Notes: generated by a model from the letters alone, not told the origin. Counted from the stretch's first letter, positions 1-6,311 are shown. The stretch is 8,166 bases of DNA from an uncultured Mollicutes bacterium (GCA_900550795.1 URTN01000031.1:1-8166); one strand, 5' to 3'. Program-made: numbers and translations.

Positions 1-216
1 GGTATGTCGTTTCCTCGCTGTGAGAAATTGCTCATTCTTCTCAATGGGCTTGAGGTTTCGGCAGACGCGATTTTCTGTGACGTCCTGGAGCATTCGACAA
101 GCTATAAATCGTCTGAACTCTCGGAGAAACTTGCTTCGTTGTCTCCGCAAGCGCAGAAGCGCATTTTGCAGATGGTTGAGCTGATGATTCAGCAGGAAAC
201 GGCAGATAATGGCTGA
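1..216 (+). CDS. XRE-family transcriptional regulator, C-terminal part (5' end outside window)
   Basis: The reading frame is open from the first base (GGT, then ATG at 4) to TGA at 214-216, so 71 codons of a longer gene are visible and the ATG at 4 is probably internal. The peptide has the arrangement that follows the recognition helix in many Clostridia XRE (Cro/CI-type) regulators: a 'LEVSADAIFCDVLE' stretch (residues 17-30, the usual 'alGVSaDeLL.DVL' motif) and then a helical tail 'LSEKLASLSPQAQKRILQMV'. The DNA-binding helix-turn-helix itself would lie mostly to the left of the window. This class represses or activates by binding short inverted repeats, often in mobile elements. G+C is about 49%, clearly above the ~32% of the DNA from 360 on, which hints at a different origin. 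The family call is from remembered motif patterns; the target genes are unknown. Confidence 0.7.
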   Translation, partial: GMSFPRCEKLLILLNGLEVSADAIFCDVLEHSTSYKSSELSEKLASLSPQAQKRILQMVELMIQQETADNG

Positions 217-226
217 ATCCGTCATG

Positions 227-257
227 GGCTGTGTGATTTTATCACGCAGCCTTTTTT
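227..257 (+). terminator. Rho-independent terminator of the XRE gene
   Basis: The 11-bp stem GGCTGTGTGAT (227-237) and ATCACGCAGCC (241-251) pairs around a TTT loop with a single G-U wobble, and six T follow at 252-257. It starts 10 bases after the regulator's stop codon. The opposite strand has no T-run after the stem, so it should not terminate the convergent minus-strand gene, whose stop codon lies inside it. Confidence 0.88.
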
Positions 258-1321
258 CTTCCCTTATTTCGACAGAATATTTCATATCTCCGTGCTATAC
301 TATGTATCAGAGACATAGAAACAGTCTCTAATACATATTTACATATATTGCATTCTTTATATTTAGAGCCTTCTTCAAATGCAGTTGGTTCTTTTTTAAT
401 TATCCAGTCACTAGATACATGGGCTTCTTTATCTTTACTTACCCCACAGCTGCATGTAAGCCAATGCGAAGTAGAATCGAAATTATATGTATAAGTATGT
501 TCGTGACTAGAAGTAATAATGTCATCTTTACTTCCTATATCAATTTTATATACCCCCGAATCAGAAGTAATATTTCCTAAAACCGTAAAAGAAGATGTCA
601 AGGAAGATAAATAGGAAGCAATTCCATTTGTATTAGTCATATTCCTAGAATTTATCTTTATTTGGAATTTAGTGGACCCCTGTATTAAATAACCCCTAAT
701 TGAAGAGGCATGCTTAGTAACATTAGAGGAAGATAAACTAGAAAAAGAACAATTATCTAATCTAACTCTAGTCCCTTGATCTAGATAACTAAACGAAGAT
801 ATTTCGCTAGCATTTATTAACCTAGGTTCAACTAATCCAGTTGAATTTTTATTAGATAAAACTTCATAAGTCGCATTAGTTAATTCAATACAGCCTTTAT
901 AAGAGGTAATATTTCCTTCAAATCCAAGGATACTTCCAATGGAAATAGATGATGAATGACTAATGGAATAAACATATAATCCACTTCTAATTCGACTATA
1001 TGGGTTCACTCTTTCAACAAAAATATCATCTTTGCCATCCCCTCCGACATTGATTCTACTTACTGTCCCAAACGTTTTAGTAGTCACGCTATCGGTATAG
1101 GATTTGCTTGTATCAGTAAAGCTAATCCTTTTGCTTGCATCTTTTAAGGCTTCGTCTAATTCAGCATATCCACTAGGAGTAACACAGGCATTTGAATTAA
1201 TATTAAATCCACCTCCTAATAAATAGGTAGATTGATTTAATAAGGGAAATGAAAGGGCGACTAGACAAGTAAATAAGCCTAGGCAAACCCCGGTAATTAA
1301 TATCTTTTTATTTGAACTCAT
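242..1321 (-). CDS. Secreted or membrane-anchored protein with OB-like domains and His/Cys-rich C-terminal module
   Basis: This 359-residue protein starts with a basic stretch and a hydrophobic segment (about residues 5-28), a signal peptide or anchor. There is no good lipobox, because LFTC has Thr before Cys. Residues ~78-155 resemble the OB-like beta domain of Firmicutes surface proteins, with patterns such as 'IFVERV', 'SGLYVYS' and 'GFEGNITSYKGCIEL'. Residues ~176-268 look like a second such domain ('GTRVRLDNCSF', 'FTVLGNITSDSGVYKIDI'). Residues ~272-336 form a His/Cys-rich module common at C-termini of Firmicutes surface proteins: HEHTY, HWLTCSCG, then EGSKYKECNICKY. It may bind a metal. 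The tail from 337 matches nothing familiar and is read from the higher-GC DNA, ending inside the neighbour's terminator. The ATG at 1321 has no Shine-Dalgarno but overlaps the stop of a 35-codon ORF as ATGA. The function is unknown; the fold assignments are by eye. Confidence 0.75.
   Translation of the reverse strand: MSSNKKILITGVCLGLFTCLVALSFPLLNQSTYLLGGGFNINSNACVTPSGYAELDEALKDASKRISFTDTSKSYTDSVTTKTFGTVSRINVGGDGKDDIFVERVNPYSRIRSGLYVYSISHSSSISIGSILGFEGNITSYKGCIELTNATYEVLSNKNSTGLVEPRLINASEISSFSYLDQGTRVRLDNCSFSSLSSSNVTKHASSIRGYLIQGSTKFQIKINSRNMTNTNGIASYLSSLTSSFTVLGNITSDSGVYKIDIGSKDDIITSSHEHTYTYNFDSTSHWLTCSCGVSKDKEAHVSSDWIIKKEPTAFEEGSKYKECNICKYVLETVSMSLIHSIARRYEIFCRNKGRKKAA
293..301 (+). promoter_or_regulatory. 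Possible extended -10 promoter reading rightward
   Basis: TGCTATACT matches the extended -10 pattern TGnTATAAT with one mismatch in the hexamer. The best -35-like element, TCGACA at 269-274, is 21 bases away, which is too far for an ordinary promoter. The site touches the left arm of the inverted repeat at 301-337, as in many repressor-controlled promoters. Transcription from it would run antisense to the 359-residue minus-strand gene, so its natural target is no longer next to it. Confidence 0.35.
301..337. repeat. Inverted repeat, 14-bp arms with 9-base spacer, at a composition boundary
   Basis: TATGTATCAGAGAC (301-314) and GTCTCTAATACATA (324-337) are reverse complements at 13 of 14 positions and flank ATAGAAACA (315-323). 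A further internal TATGT/ACATA pairing (301-305 and 313-317) is present. The geometry suits a repressor operator next to the promoter-like 293-301. It also suits a tyrosine-recombinase core site, with two binding arms around a short crossover region. DNA to the left is about 49% G+C and to the right about 32%. Confidence 0.7.
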
Positions 1322-1425
1322 AAGAAAAGGTTATCAAAACTAATTTGCTTTAAGAAGCAATATACCTTTTCTTTTAGTTTCTTATTAATAAGATAGGTAT
1401 TTTGAAATTCATCACTCGCTTGCAT
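1318..1425 (-). CDS. Small upstream ORF (35 aa), possibly translationally coupled to the 359-aa gene
   Basis: The ORF begins ATG CAA GCG AGT at 1425 and ends TGA at 1320-1318, giving a 35-residue peptide that starts MQASDEFQNTYLI and ends QISFDNLFL. An AAAAGG ribosome-binding sequence lies seven bases before the ATG. Its stop overlaps the start of the 359-residue gene as ATGA, the usual layout for translational coupling. This would explain why that larger gene has no Shine-Dalgarno of its own. The peptide is polar and Lys-rich with no signal or motif I recognise. It could be a leader peptide or a genuine small protein. A second short frame (ATG at 1443, about 23 codons, purine-rich GAGGGAG before it) overlaps its start and seems less useful. 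Confidence 0.42.
   Translation of the reverse strand: MQASDEFQNTYLINKKLKEKVYCFLKQISFDNLFL
1322..1400 (-). promoter_or_regulatory. Leader region with overlapping alternative hairpins
   Basis: AAGAAAAGGT (1322-1331) is an exact reverse complement of ACCTTTTCTT (1364-1373), enclosing a smaller hairpin TTGCTT/AAGCAA (1345-1350 and 1355-1360). ATACCT (1362-1367) can instead pair with AGGTAT (1395-1400), which encloses the perfect palindrome CTTATTAATAAG (1381-1392). The two larger pairings compete for 1364-1367. In the minus-strand transcript this segment lies in and before the start of the 359-residue gene. Any switching role is inference. Confidence 0.3.
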
Positions 1426-1568
1426 TTTTTTACCTTTTTTAGCATTAAAACTCCCTCTTTGATATAAAAATGGTTTCTTTAAGAATTAATAAAATATCGA
1501 TTCCATCGAATTTTTTGTCATAAATAGGTTTTATTTTTAATTGTTAATCCATTTTTTAATAAAAAGGG

Positions 1569-1586
1569 TTTCTCTATATAGAGAAA
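1569..1586. promoter_or_regulatory. Perfect 18-bp palindrome, candidate operator for fucI
   Basis: TTTCTCTATATAGAGAAA is identical to its reverse complement over all 18 bases. It sits where the -35 region of the TATAAT box at 1598-1603 should be, and 48 bases before the fucI start. That box has no recognisable -35 of its own. This placement suits a dimeric regulator that either blocks or recruits polymerase. The regulator is not in the window. Confidence 0.55.
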
Positions 1587-1597
1587 GAAAAGAAATG

Positions 1598-1603
1598 TAT
1601 AAT
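1598..1603 (+). promoter_or_regulatory. Likely -10 box of fucI promoter
   Basis: TATAAT matches the consensus exactly and would give a transcript start near 1610 and a leader of about 25 bases. The expected -35 position (around 1575-1580) reads TATATA, inside the palindrome, so the promoter is either regulator-dependent or false. The region is AT-rich, which raises the chance of a random match. Confidence 0.4.
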
Positions 1604-1623
1604 TTTCTTAAGATAGTAAAAAT

Positions 1624-1630
1624 AAGGAGA
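1624..1630 (+). promoter_or_regulatory. Ribosome binding site of fucI
   Basis: AAGGAGA lies directly before the fucI ATG, with five bases between AGGAG and the start codon. A TAA in the same frame at 1623-1625 excludes any earlier start. Confidence 0.85.
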
Positions 1631-1634
1631 AACC

Positions 1635-3428
1635 ATGAAACCACGTATTGGAATTCGACCAGTTATCGATGGCCGTTGCTATGGGGTCCGTGAATCACTA
1701 GAAGACCAGACCATGGCTATGGCTAAAGCCGCCAAAAAATTAATTGAAACCAATGTATTCTATGGAGATGGAACACCTGCTGAAGTAGTCATCTCACCTA
1801 CTACGATTGGAGGAGCCAAAGAAAGCTCAATCTGCACAGATTACTTCCATACCCAAAATGTCACCGCTACTTTAACAGTAACCCCTTGCTGGTGCTATGG
1901 AACTGAAACCATGGACCTAGATCCATTAACAACCAAAGCCATTTGGGGATTTAATGGAACTGAACGTCCAGGTGCTGTTTATCTAGCAGCCGCCATGGCT
2001 GCCCATGTCCAAAGAGGATTACCAGCCTTTGCTATTTATGGACATGATGTACAAACTGCTGATAAAGATGGCATCACTCCTGATGTAGAAGAAAAGATAT
2101 TACGTTTTGCCCGTGCCGCCTTAGTTGTTGGACAATTCAAAGATAGTTCCTATTTAGGTATTGGAACAGTCTCCATGGGGATTGGTGGAAGCTATATTGA
2201 TGCTAATTACATGCAAAAGACATTTGGATTACGTGCCGAATGGGTAGATGAAGTAGAAATACTTCGTCGCATGGATTTAGGAATATTTGATCACGAAGAA
2301 TATGAAAAAGCCCTACAATGGGTAAAAGAAAAATGCCCAGAAGGCGAGGATTTTAACCGTGATGATGTTTGGCCATTCGCCCCTGCTTTCTCTAAAGAAG
2401 AAAAAGAAAAGCAATGGGAATTTACAGTCAAGATGACTTTAATCATCCGTGACTTAATGATTGGTAATCCAAAATTAGCAGAACTAGGATTTAAAGAAGA
2501 AGCTTTAGGACATAATGCTTTATTCGGCGGATTCCAAGGCCAAAGACAGTGGACTGACTGGAAGCCAAACGCTGACTTCCCAGAATCTATTTTGACTGGT
2601 AGCTTTGACTGGAATGGCAAGAAAAATCCTACAATCCTTGCAACTGAGGGCGATAATTGCAATGGCTTAGGGATGGTTATGGAAAACTTATTGACCCATG
2701 AAGCCCCTATATTTGCAGACGTTCGTACCTATTGGTCTCCAAAAGCCTATAAAGAACGCACAGGGTTAGAAGCAACTGGCCTTGCTAAACTTGGGTTTAT
2801 GCATCTATTAAATTCTGGTGCGGCTGCTTTAGATGGAAACGGAGCCTCCATTAATGAAAAAGGCGAACATTGTTGGAAACCTTGGATGAATGTAACCGAA
2901 AAAGATATCGACGCCATGTTAAAGGCTACTAAATGGGAAGCTGCTAACCGTGGTTCCTTCCGTGGAGGTGGATTCTCCGCACGCTGGGATACATGTGCTG
3001 AAATGCCTGTAACTCTTGTACGTATCAATTTAATCGATGGATTAGGTTATGATATGCAGATTGCTGAAGGCACTACAATTGTCCTTCCAGAAGAAGCCAA
3101 CCAAAAGATATTAGATATCACCGATCGCAGCTGGCCGTCCACTTATTTTGTTCCACGTCTAAACGATGAGAAACATAATTACGGACATGCATTCGGTACG
3201 ACTTATGATGTCATGGCCCATTGGGGAGCCAACCACTGCGCGTTTGTATATGGCCATGTAGGAAAAGACTTAATTACCTTAGCATCAATGTTACGTATCC
3301 CTGTTTCAATGCATAATATTCCTGATGCAGACATCTTCCGTCCACATGCTTGGAGTGCATTCGGTACGAAAGACCTTGAATCAGCCGATTACCGTGCATG
3401 TATGCTTTATAAGCAATTATATAAATAA
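1635..3428 (+). CDS. fucI: L-fucose isomerase
   Basis: The 597-residue product is a full-length L-fucose isomerase (E. coli enzyme 591 residues). These cytoplasmic, Mn-dependent, hexameric ketol-isomerases convert L-fucose to L-fuculose and also accept D-arabinose. It opens with the family's 'PRIGIRPVIDGR' (residues 3-14) and carries 'WGFNGTERPGAVYLAAAMAA' (104-123). The three metal ligands of the E. coli enzyme (Glu337, Asp361, His528) correspond to Glu338 in 'ATEGDNCNG', Asp362 in 'FADVRTYW' and His534 in 'GANHCAFVYGH'. The C-terminal 'DLITLASMLRIPVSMHNI' and 'DIFRPHAWSAFGT' are also typical. The start is fixed by the SD and an in-frame TAA just upstream. It is monocistronic: no fuculokinase, aldolase, mutarotase, permease or regulator adjoins it, so the rest of the pathway must be elsewhere. 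A possible operator palindrome and a terminator bracket the gene. The identification is secure; the preferred substrate is inferred from the family. Confidence 0.97.
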   Translation: MKPRIGIRPVIDGRCYGVRESLEDQTMAMAKAAKKLIETNVFYGDGTPAEVVISPTTIGGAKESSICTDYFHTQNVTATLTVTPCWCYGTETMDLDPLTTKAIWGFNGTERPGAVYLAAAMAAHVQRGLPAFAIYGHDVQTADKDGITPDVEEKILRFARAALVVGQFKDSSYLGIGTVSMGIGGSYIDANYMQKTFGLRAEWVDEVEILRRMDLGIFDHEEYEKALQWVKEKCPEGEDFNRDDVWPFAPAFSKEEKEKQWEFTVKMTLIIRDLMIGNPKLAELGFKEEALGHNALFGGFQGQRQWTDWKPNADFPESILTGSFDWNGKKNPTILATEGDNCNGLGMVMENLLTHEAPIFADVRTYWSPKAYKERTGLEATGLAKLGFMHLLNSGAAALDGNGASINEKGEHCWKPWMNVTEKDIDAMLKATKWEAANRGSFRGGGFSARWDTCAEMPVTLVRINLIDGLGYDMQIAEGTTIVLPEEANQKILDITDRSWPSTYFVPRLNDEKHNYGHAFGTTYDVMAHWGANHCAFVYGHVGKDLITLASMLRIPVSMHNIPDADIFRPHAWSAFGTKDLESADYRACMLYKQLYK

Positions 3429-3443
3429 CAAGTAACTACAACT

Positions 3444-3470
3444 AAGGCTCGACTTAAATCGGGCCTTTTT
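3444..3470 (+). terminator. Rho-independent terminator of fucI
   Basis: AAGGCTCGA (3444-3452) pairs with TCGGGCCTT (3459-3467) with one wobble pair around a CTTAAA loop, and the T-run reaches 3470. It begins 16 bases after the fucI stop, so fucI is probably transcribed alone. Confidence 0.9.
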
Positions 3471-3504
3471 CATTTGATTTAGTTTCAAAAGACTGCGGTC
3501 AATT

Positions 3505-3534
3505 AAAAACGCACACGGCAATCCGCATGCGTTT
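3505..3534 (-). terminator. Rho-independent terminator of the surface-protein operon
   Basis: Read on the minus strand, AAACGCA (3534-3528) pairs with TGCGTTT (3513-3507) and CGG (3525-3523) with CCG (3518-3516) around a four-base loop. The two-base segments between them can form wobble pairs, giving a 12-bp stem. The T-run continues to 3505. It lies about 20 bases after the 896-residue gene's stop and faces the fucI terminator. Confidence 0.85.
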
Positions 3535-3552
3535 CTAACTATTTAGCAATCC

Positions 3553-6243
3553 TTATAAATGATAGGAAACTATATTTGTTAAGAGGAAGAAATGTTGGTT
3601 GGAAAGAGTAGAAAGGTTGAACTTTATTGATTCAGTTCCATTGAGTTGTCCTTCGGTGAGTTTGAAGGTATATTCAACGCCTTCAAAGGCATTGTGCACC
3701 GTAACTCCTATTGCTGGATCGATATAAACAGTCCAGTTGAACCAAGTCTTAGTTATACTTTCCTTTGTGTGAGCAAATGGGTCATCAGGTTTTAGAGAAT
3801 TCATGCCTAGACTTGTAACAGTTTCACCCTCAACATAGAAGATGCTGTCATTATTCCAGGCACCAATTGTAAACTTGACGCCTTTGCCAGCAGCAAATAT
3901 AGATGACAAATCCATTTGTTTAATGCTTAGAACCGATGCTCCATTTGTATTGGTTCCCAATATGCCAATTGCCTGTTGTTCATAACAGATTTGGTCATAC
4001 CATTGATTAAATGGGGCAATGCCAGTATCCTTGGTGACTTCGGCTTTTGTCTTTATAGTAGCATCAGTAACGGTGAATCCAGTCTTGTTAGAAACATTAA
4101 CAAGCGTACTTTCTCCTGCAATCGCATAAGGTCTGCCTAGCCAATAAGGGCGGGAACCGCCTTGTGTAGAAGAGAATATTAAACCTTCAGTGCCATTGGC
4201 TTGCGCTTCCGAAAGAGCTAAATTTCCAACGCGGATTCTAGCATCGTATGTTGCAAGAGGCTGATCGAATGTTGTATCTTCGTAGCCCATATACACGTTG
4301 TCGTCGGTACCTTGCATGAACGTTAGTCTTGTTCTTGCTATTAGAGAAACACTGCTTTCATTACCGTTCCAGTTAATTTTTGTCCTGTTATCGCCGTTGC
4401 CGTTGCCAACGTTAACCAATAACTGGTTATAGGTTTGGTAGCCACCAACTTCCATGCAGATTTTAGAATGCGTCTTGAGCAATTCCTTGAAATTGATTGC
4501 AGGAGTTTGAAGCGTTCCTGTTATACCTTTTGGATTAAAGAAAACGCCATCAGCATCAGTTTTTCCAAATTCGGCTATTATTTGTTCCTTTAGTTCTTGG
4601 TTAACAGCACCACTTTGAAAAGCCATGTGCGAAGCTGACAAGTCAAGATTTTGAGCTGCTCCAGTACCACCGGCAACAAAACTAGACATAGCCCATTCAT
4701 CTACATAGGTAGTCTTGCTATTGCCGTATTTCCATTTGGCAACAAGAGTGATGTCGCTTTCGATTATTGTTTCGAAATTGAATTTCTCTCCGTTTAGATA
4801 CCATCCATCAAAGGTATAGGCATCATAATATTCATCAGCAGCACGGGTTGGAATGACTTCTTCAACCTTAGTGCCTTGATCGATGGTTTTAGCTGCAATT
4901 GCAGTTCCACCAGTGGTATTAAATGTAACTGTAGCCTTATTTCTAGTTGCTTCGATAGTAATAGCAGAGTCGCTTACTTGGTTCTTGACTAGATAATAGC
5001 CATCTTCACCAATGGTAAGGGCTTCGCCATTAAGCTTAACAGCAGTAATGCTATAGTATTTAGCAGCGCTTACCTTGAATTTAACTTCTTTGCTATAAGT
5101 GACAGTATTCAAATCAAGTGTAGTTTCTTCTAATTCGACTGTATAGTTTTCGCTAGTTGAGAAAGTTAATTTATAAGTATCTTCTTCAGTAGCGATAGTA
5201 ACAGTCTTATCTTCAGTAATATTGCTAATGGTATAGATGCCACTAGTATCAGCAGTAAGAGAAGTTTCCCCTATTTTAACTGAAGTAACGTGGAAATGTT
5301 CCTTGACGGTCAATTTAAATTTATATTCATTACCATGAGTAATGCTTTCCTTGTTGAATCCTTCGACATCAGCAACAGTGAATCCTTCTCCAACAAAAGT
5401 CACTTTATGAGAATCTAATTCAACTTCTATCTTAATAGTTGTTGCCTTAGTAACGTTAGTAAGAGTATAGACACCTTCGGTAGCGGTTAAAACGGTCTCA
5501 CCATCTTTAACAGAAGCAACATTATAATGGGCATCAGCTTCAACTTTGAATTTGAGTTCTGCTCCATAATTAACTTTAGTTGCATCATATCCTTCAAGGA
5601 CAGTTGCTGTTGCATGTTCGCCTTCGAAAGTAACGGCAAAGCTATCGATTTCAGTTTCAACTTTAACAACTGTACTGGCTTTTATTTCAGTTATTTTATA
5701 AACGCCTTCAGTAGCAGTTAATACATTTTCTCCAACCTTAACGGCAACTAGATGATAATGTTCATCTATGGTGAGAGTAAATTCATAACTACCGCCAAAA
5801 TTAACATTATCTGGAGTAAATCCTTCTTTTGGGGTAGCAGTAAAATGTTCGCCTTCGAAAGTAACTTTTAGAGTTTGGATAGCAACTTCTACTGTTACAG
5901 TTACATTGGCTTTTACATTTTCAATTGTATAAACGCCACTTTTGGGAGTTAATGTAGCGCTACCAGCCTTAACACTAATGACATCGTAGCCTTCGTTTGG
6001 GGTTACTTTGAATTTGAAGTTCTTTCCTTCTTCAACTTTGCTAGCATCATAACCAAAATCGGCTTCAATTTTGTAATTATCACCAGCAGTTAAGGTGATG
6101 GAATAATAAGTCTTAACGACTTCAGATGAAGGAGTTGTATCATCGCTAGTAGTTGTGTCTTGAGGCTTTTCTCCACAAGAAGTCAACGCGAAAAGAGAAC
6201 TAGCAGCTAATACAAGTAATAATTTACATTTCTTGTTTTTCAT
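3553..6243 (-). CDS. Surface lipoprotein with divergent InlB-type repeats and a duplicated C-terminal module
   Basis: This 896-residue protein begins with a classical lipoprotein signal: basic MKNKKCK, a hydrophobic core, then the lipobox LTSC with Cys23 as the lipid-bearing residue. A Thr/Ser/Asp-rich linker (about 25-43) leads to five repeats of about 77 residues (46-434), resembling the divergent InlB B-repeat (Flg_new_2 type). Residues 435-506 are a classical InlB B-repeat, with 'YTFDGWYLNGEKFNF' and 'LVAKWK'. Residues ~511-896 form two related ~190-residue modules ending 'YWLGRPYA' (~707) and 'FFLLTNIVSYHL' (896); I do not recognise this family. There is no LPXTG or C-terminal membrane anchor, so the lipid is the likely anchor. 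GAAAGG before the ATG serves as ribosome site. It lies 68 bp after its paralogue on the same strand, probably in one operon. An adhesin or ligand-binding role is inferred; no enzyme motif is visible. Confidence 0.85.
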   Translation of the reverse strand: MKNKKCKLLLVLAASSLFALTSCGEKPQDTTTSDDTTPSSEVVKTYYSITLTAGDNYKIEADFGYDASKVEEGKNFKFKVTPNEGYDVISVKAGSATLTPKSGVYTIENVKANVTVTVEVAIQTLKVTFEGEHFTATPKEGFTPDNVNFGGSYEFTLTIDEHYHLVAVKVGENVLTATEGVYKITEIKASTVVKVETEIDSFAVTFEGEHATATVLEGYDATKVNYGAELKFKVEADAHYNVASVKDGETVLTATEGVYTLTNVTKATTIKIEVELDSHKVTFVGEGFTVADVEGFNKESITHGNEYKFKLTVKEHFHVTSVKIGETSLTADTSGIYTISNITEDKTVTIATEEDTYKLTFSTSENYTVELEETTLDLNTVTYSKEVKFKVSAAKYYSITAVKLNGEALTIGEDGYYLVKNQVSDSAITIEATRNKATVTFNTTGGTAIAAKTIDQGTKVEEVIPTRAADEYYDAYTFDGWYLNGEKFNFETIIESDITLVAKWKYGNSKTTYVDEWAMSSFVAGGTGAAQNLDLSASHMAFQSGAVNQELKEQIIAEFGKTDADGVFFNPKGITGTLQTPAINFKELLKTHSKICMEVGGYQTYNQLLVNVGNGNGDNRTKINWNGNESSVSLIARTRLTFMQGTDDNVYMGYEDTTFDQPLATYDARIRVGNLALSEAQANGTEGLIFSSTQGGSRPYWLGRPYAIAGESTLVNVSNKTGFTVTDATIKTKAEVTKDTGIAPFNQWYDQICYEQQAIGILGTNTNGASVLSIKQMDLSSIFAAGKGVKFTIGAWNNDSIFYVEGETVTSLGMNSLKPDDPFAHTKESITKTWFNWTVYIDPAIGVTVHNAFEGVEYTFKLTEGQLNGTESIKFNLSTLSNQHFFLLTNIVSYHL
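3556..4713 (-). other. C-terminal region made of two related modules (unassigned domain)
   Basis: Module A spans about residues 511-706 and module B about 711-896. Shared landmarks in order: 'INFKELL' and 'MDLSSIF'; 'ICMEVGGY' and 'VKFTIGAW'; 'ARTRLTF' and 'TKTWFNWT'; then 'LALSEAQANGTEGLIFSS' and 'FKLTEGQLNGTESIKFNL'; and a closing 'RPYWLGRPY' and 'QHFFLLTNI'. The alternating hydrophobic pattern suggests beta-sandwich folds such as lectin-like or carbohydrate-binding domains. The fold is inferred and no family is recognised. Confidence 0.65.
4942..6108 (-). repeat. Five tandem ~77-codon repeats in the lipoprotein gene
   Basis: Repeat units start near residues 46, 124, 201, 278 and 356, a period of 77-79 codons. 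Shared positions are 'KVTFEGEHF' near the start, 'KFKL' in the middle, 'HYxVxSVKxGE' and 'EGVYTITN'. The pattern matches the divergent InlB B-repeat, a small beta-rich module used as a stalk in surface proteins. Unit 5 ('TYKLTF', 'DGYYLVKNQV') is the most diverged and is the one best conserved in the neighbouring paralogue. Confidence 0.8.
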
Positions 6244-6311
6244 TTGTTTTCCTTTCTTAAAATGTAATTTTGATCGAATCGAAATCTAAATCCTTTTTAT
6301 TTCCCCTCCTT
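6244..6311 (-). other. Short gap between the two paralogous surface genes
   Basis: The 68 bases have no terminator hairpin and no clear promoter, which suits co-transcription. GAAAGG (6256-6251) is the ribosome site of the lipoprotein gene, seven bases from its ATG. A second, stronger AAAGGAGG (6312-6305) overlaps the upstream gene's stop codon but has no start codon at a useful distance. Confidence 0.6.

Larger units (their letters stand above)
1426..1634. other. Divergent intergenic region between the minus-strand surface gene and fucI
   Basis: This very AT-rich stretch separates two divergent transcription units. It holds the fucI ribosome site, a TATAAT box and the 18-bp palindrome. A minor TCGAT/ATCGA inverted pair lies at 1497-1509. 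A TTATAT on the minus strand near 1462-1467 could be a -10 for the leftward genes, but no convincing -35 accompanies it. I see no tRNA, sRNA, CcpA cre site or further ORF with a credible start. Confidence 0.5.

Noticed and set aside
4..6. ATG at 4 as the true start of a 70-residue protein
   Set aside because: The frame is open at base 1, no ribosome site is visible, and the peptide corresponds to the C-terminal part of a longer XRE regulator.
1497..1509. TCGAT/ATCGA inverted pair as an operator
   Set aside because: The arms are only five bases in an AT-rich region and nothing else supports it.
2291..3028. Two long minus-strand frames (123 and 93 codons) inside fucI
   Set aside because: They lie wholly antisense to a clear enzyme gene, have no ribosome site and show Ser/Pro/Phe-rich shadow composition.
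3490..3500. GACTGCGGTC resembling the core of a Haemophilus-type DNA uptake sequence
   Set aside because: It occurs once, the match is partial, and the organism appears to be a Firmicute.
5487..5721. Short frames on both strands inside the lipoprotein repeats
   Set aside because: They are out-of-frame readings of the repeats, rich in Lys/Leu or Phe/Ser, with no ribosome site.
4942..6108. Regular repeats as a CRISPR array
   Set aside because: The 231-base period is coding and diverged at DNA level, with no short identical repeats or spacers.
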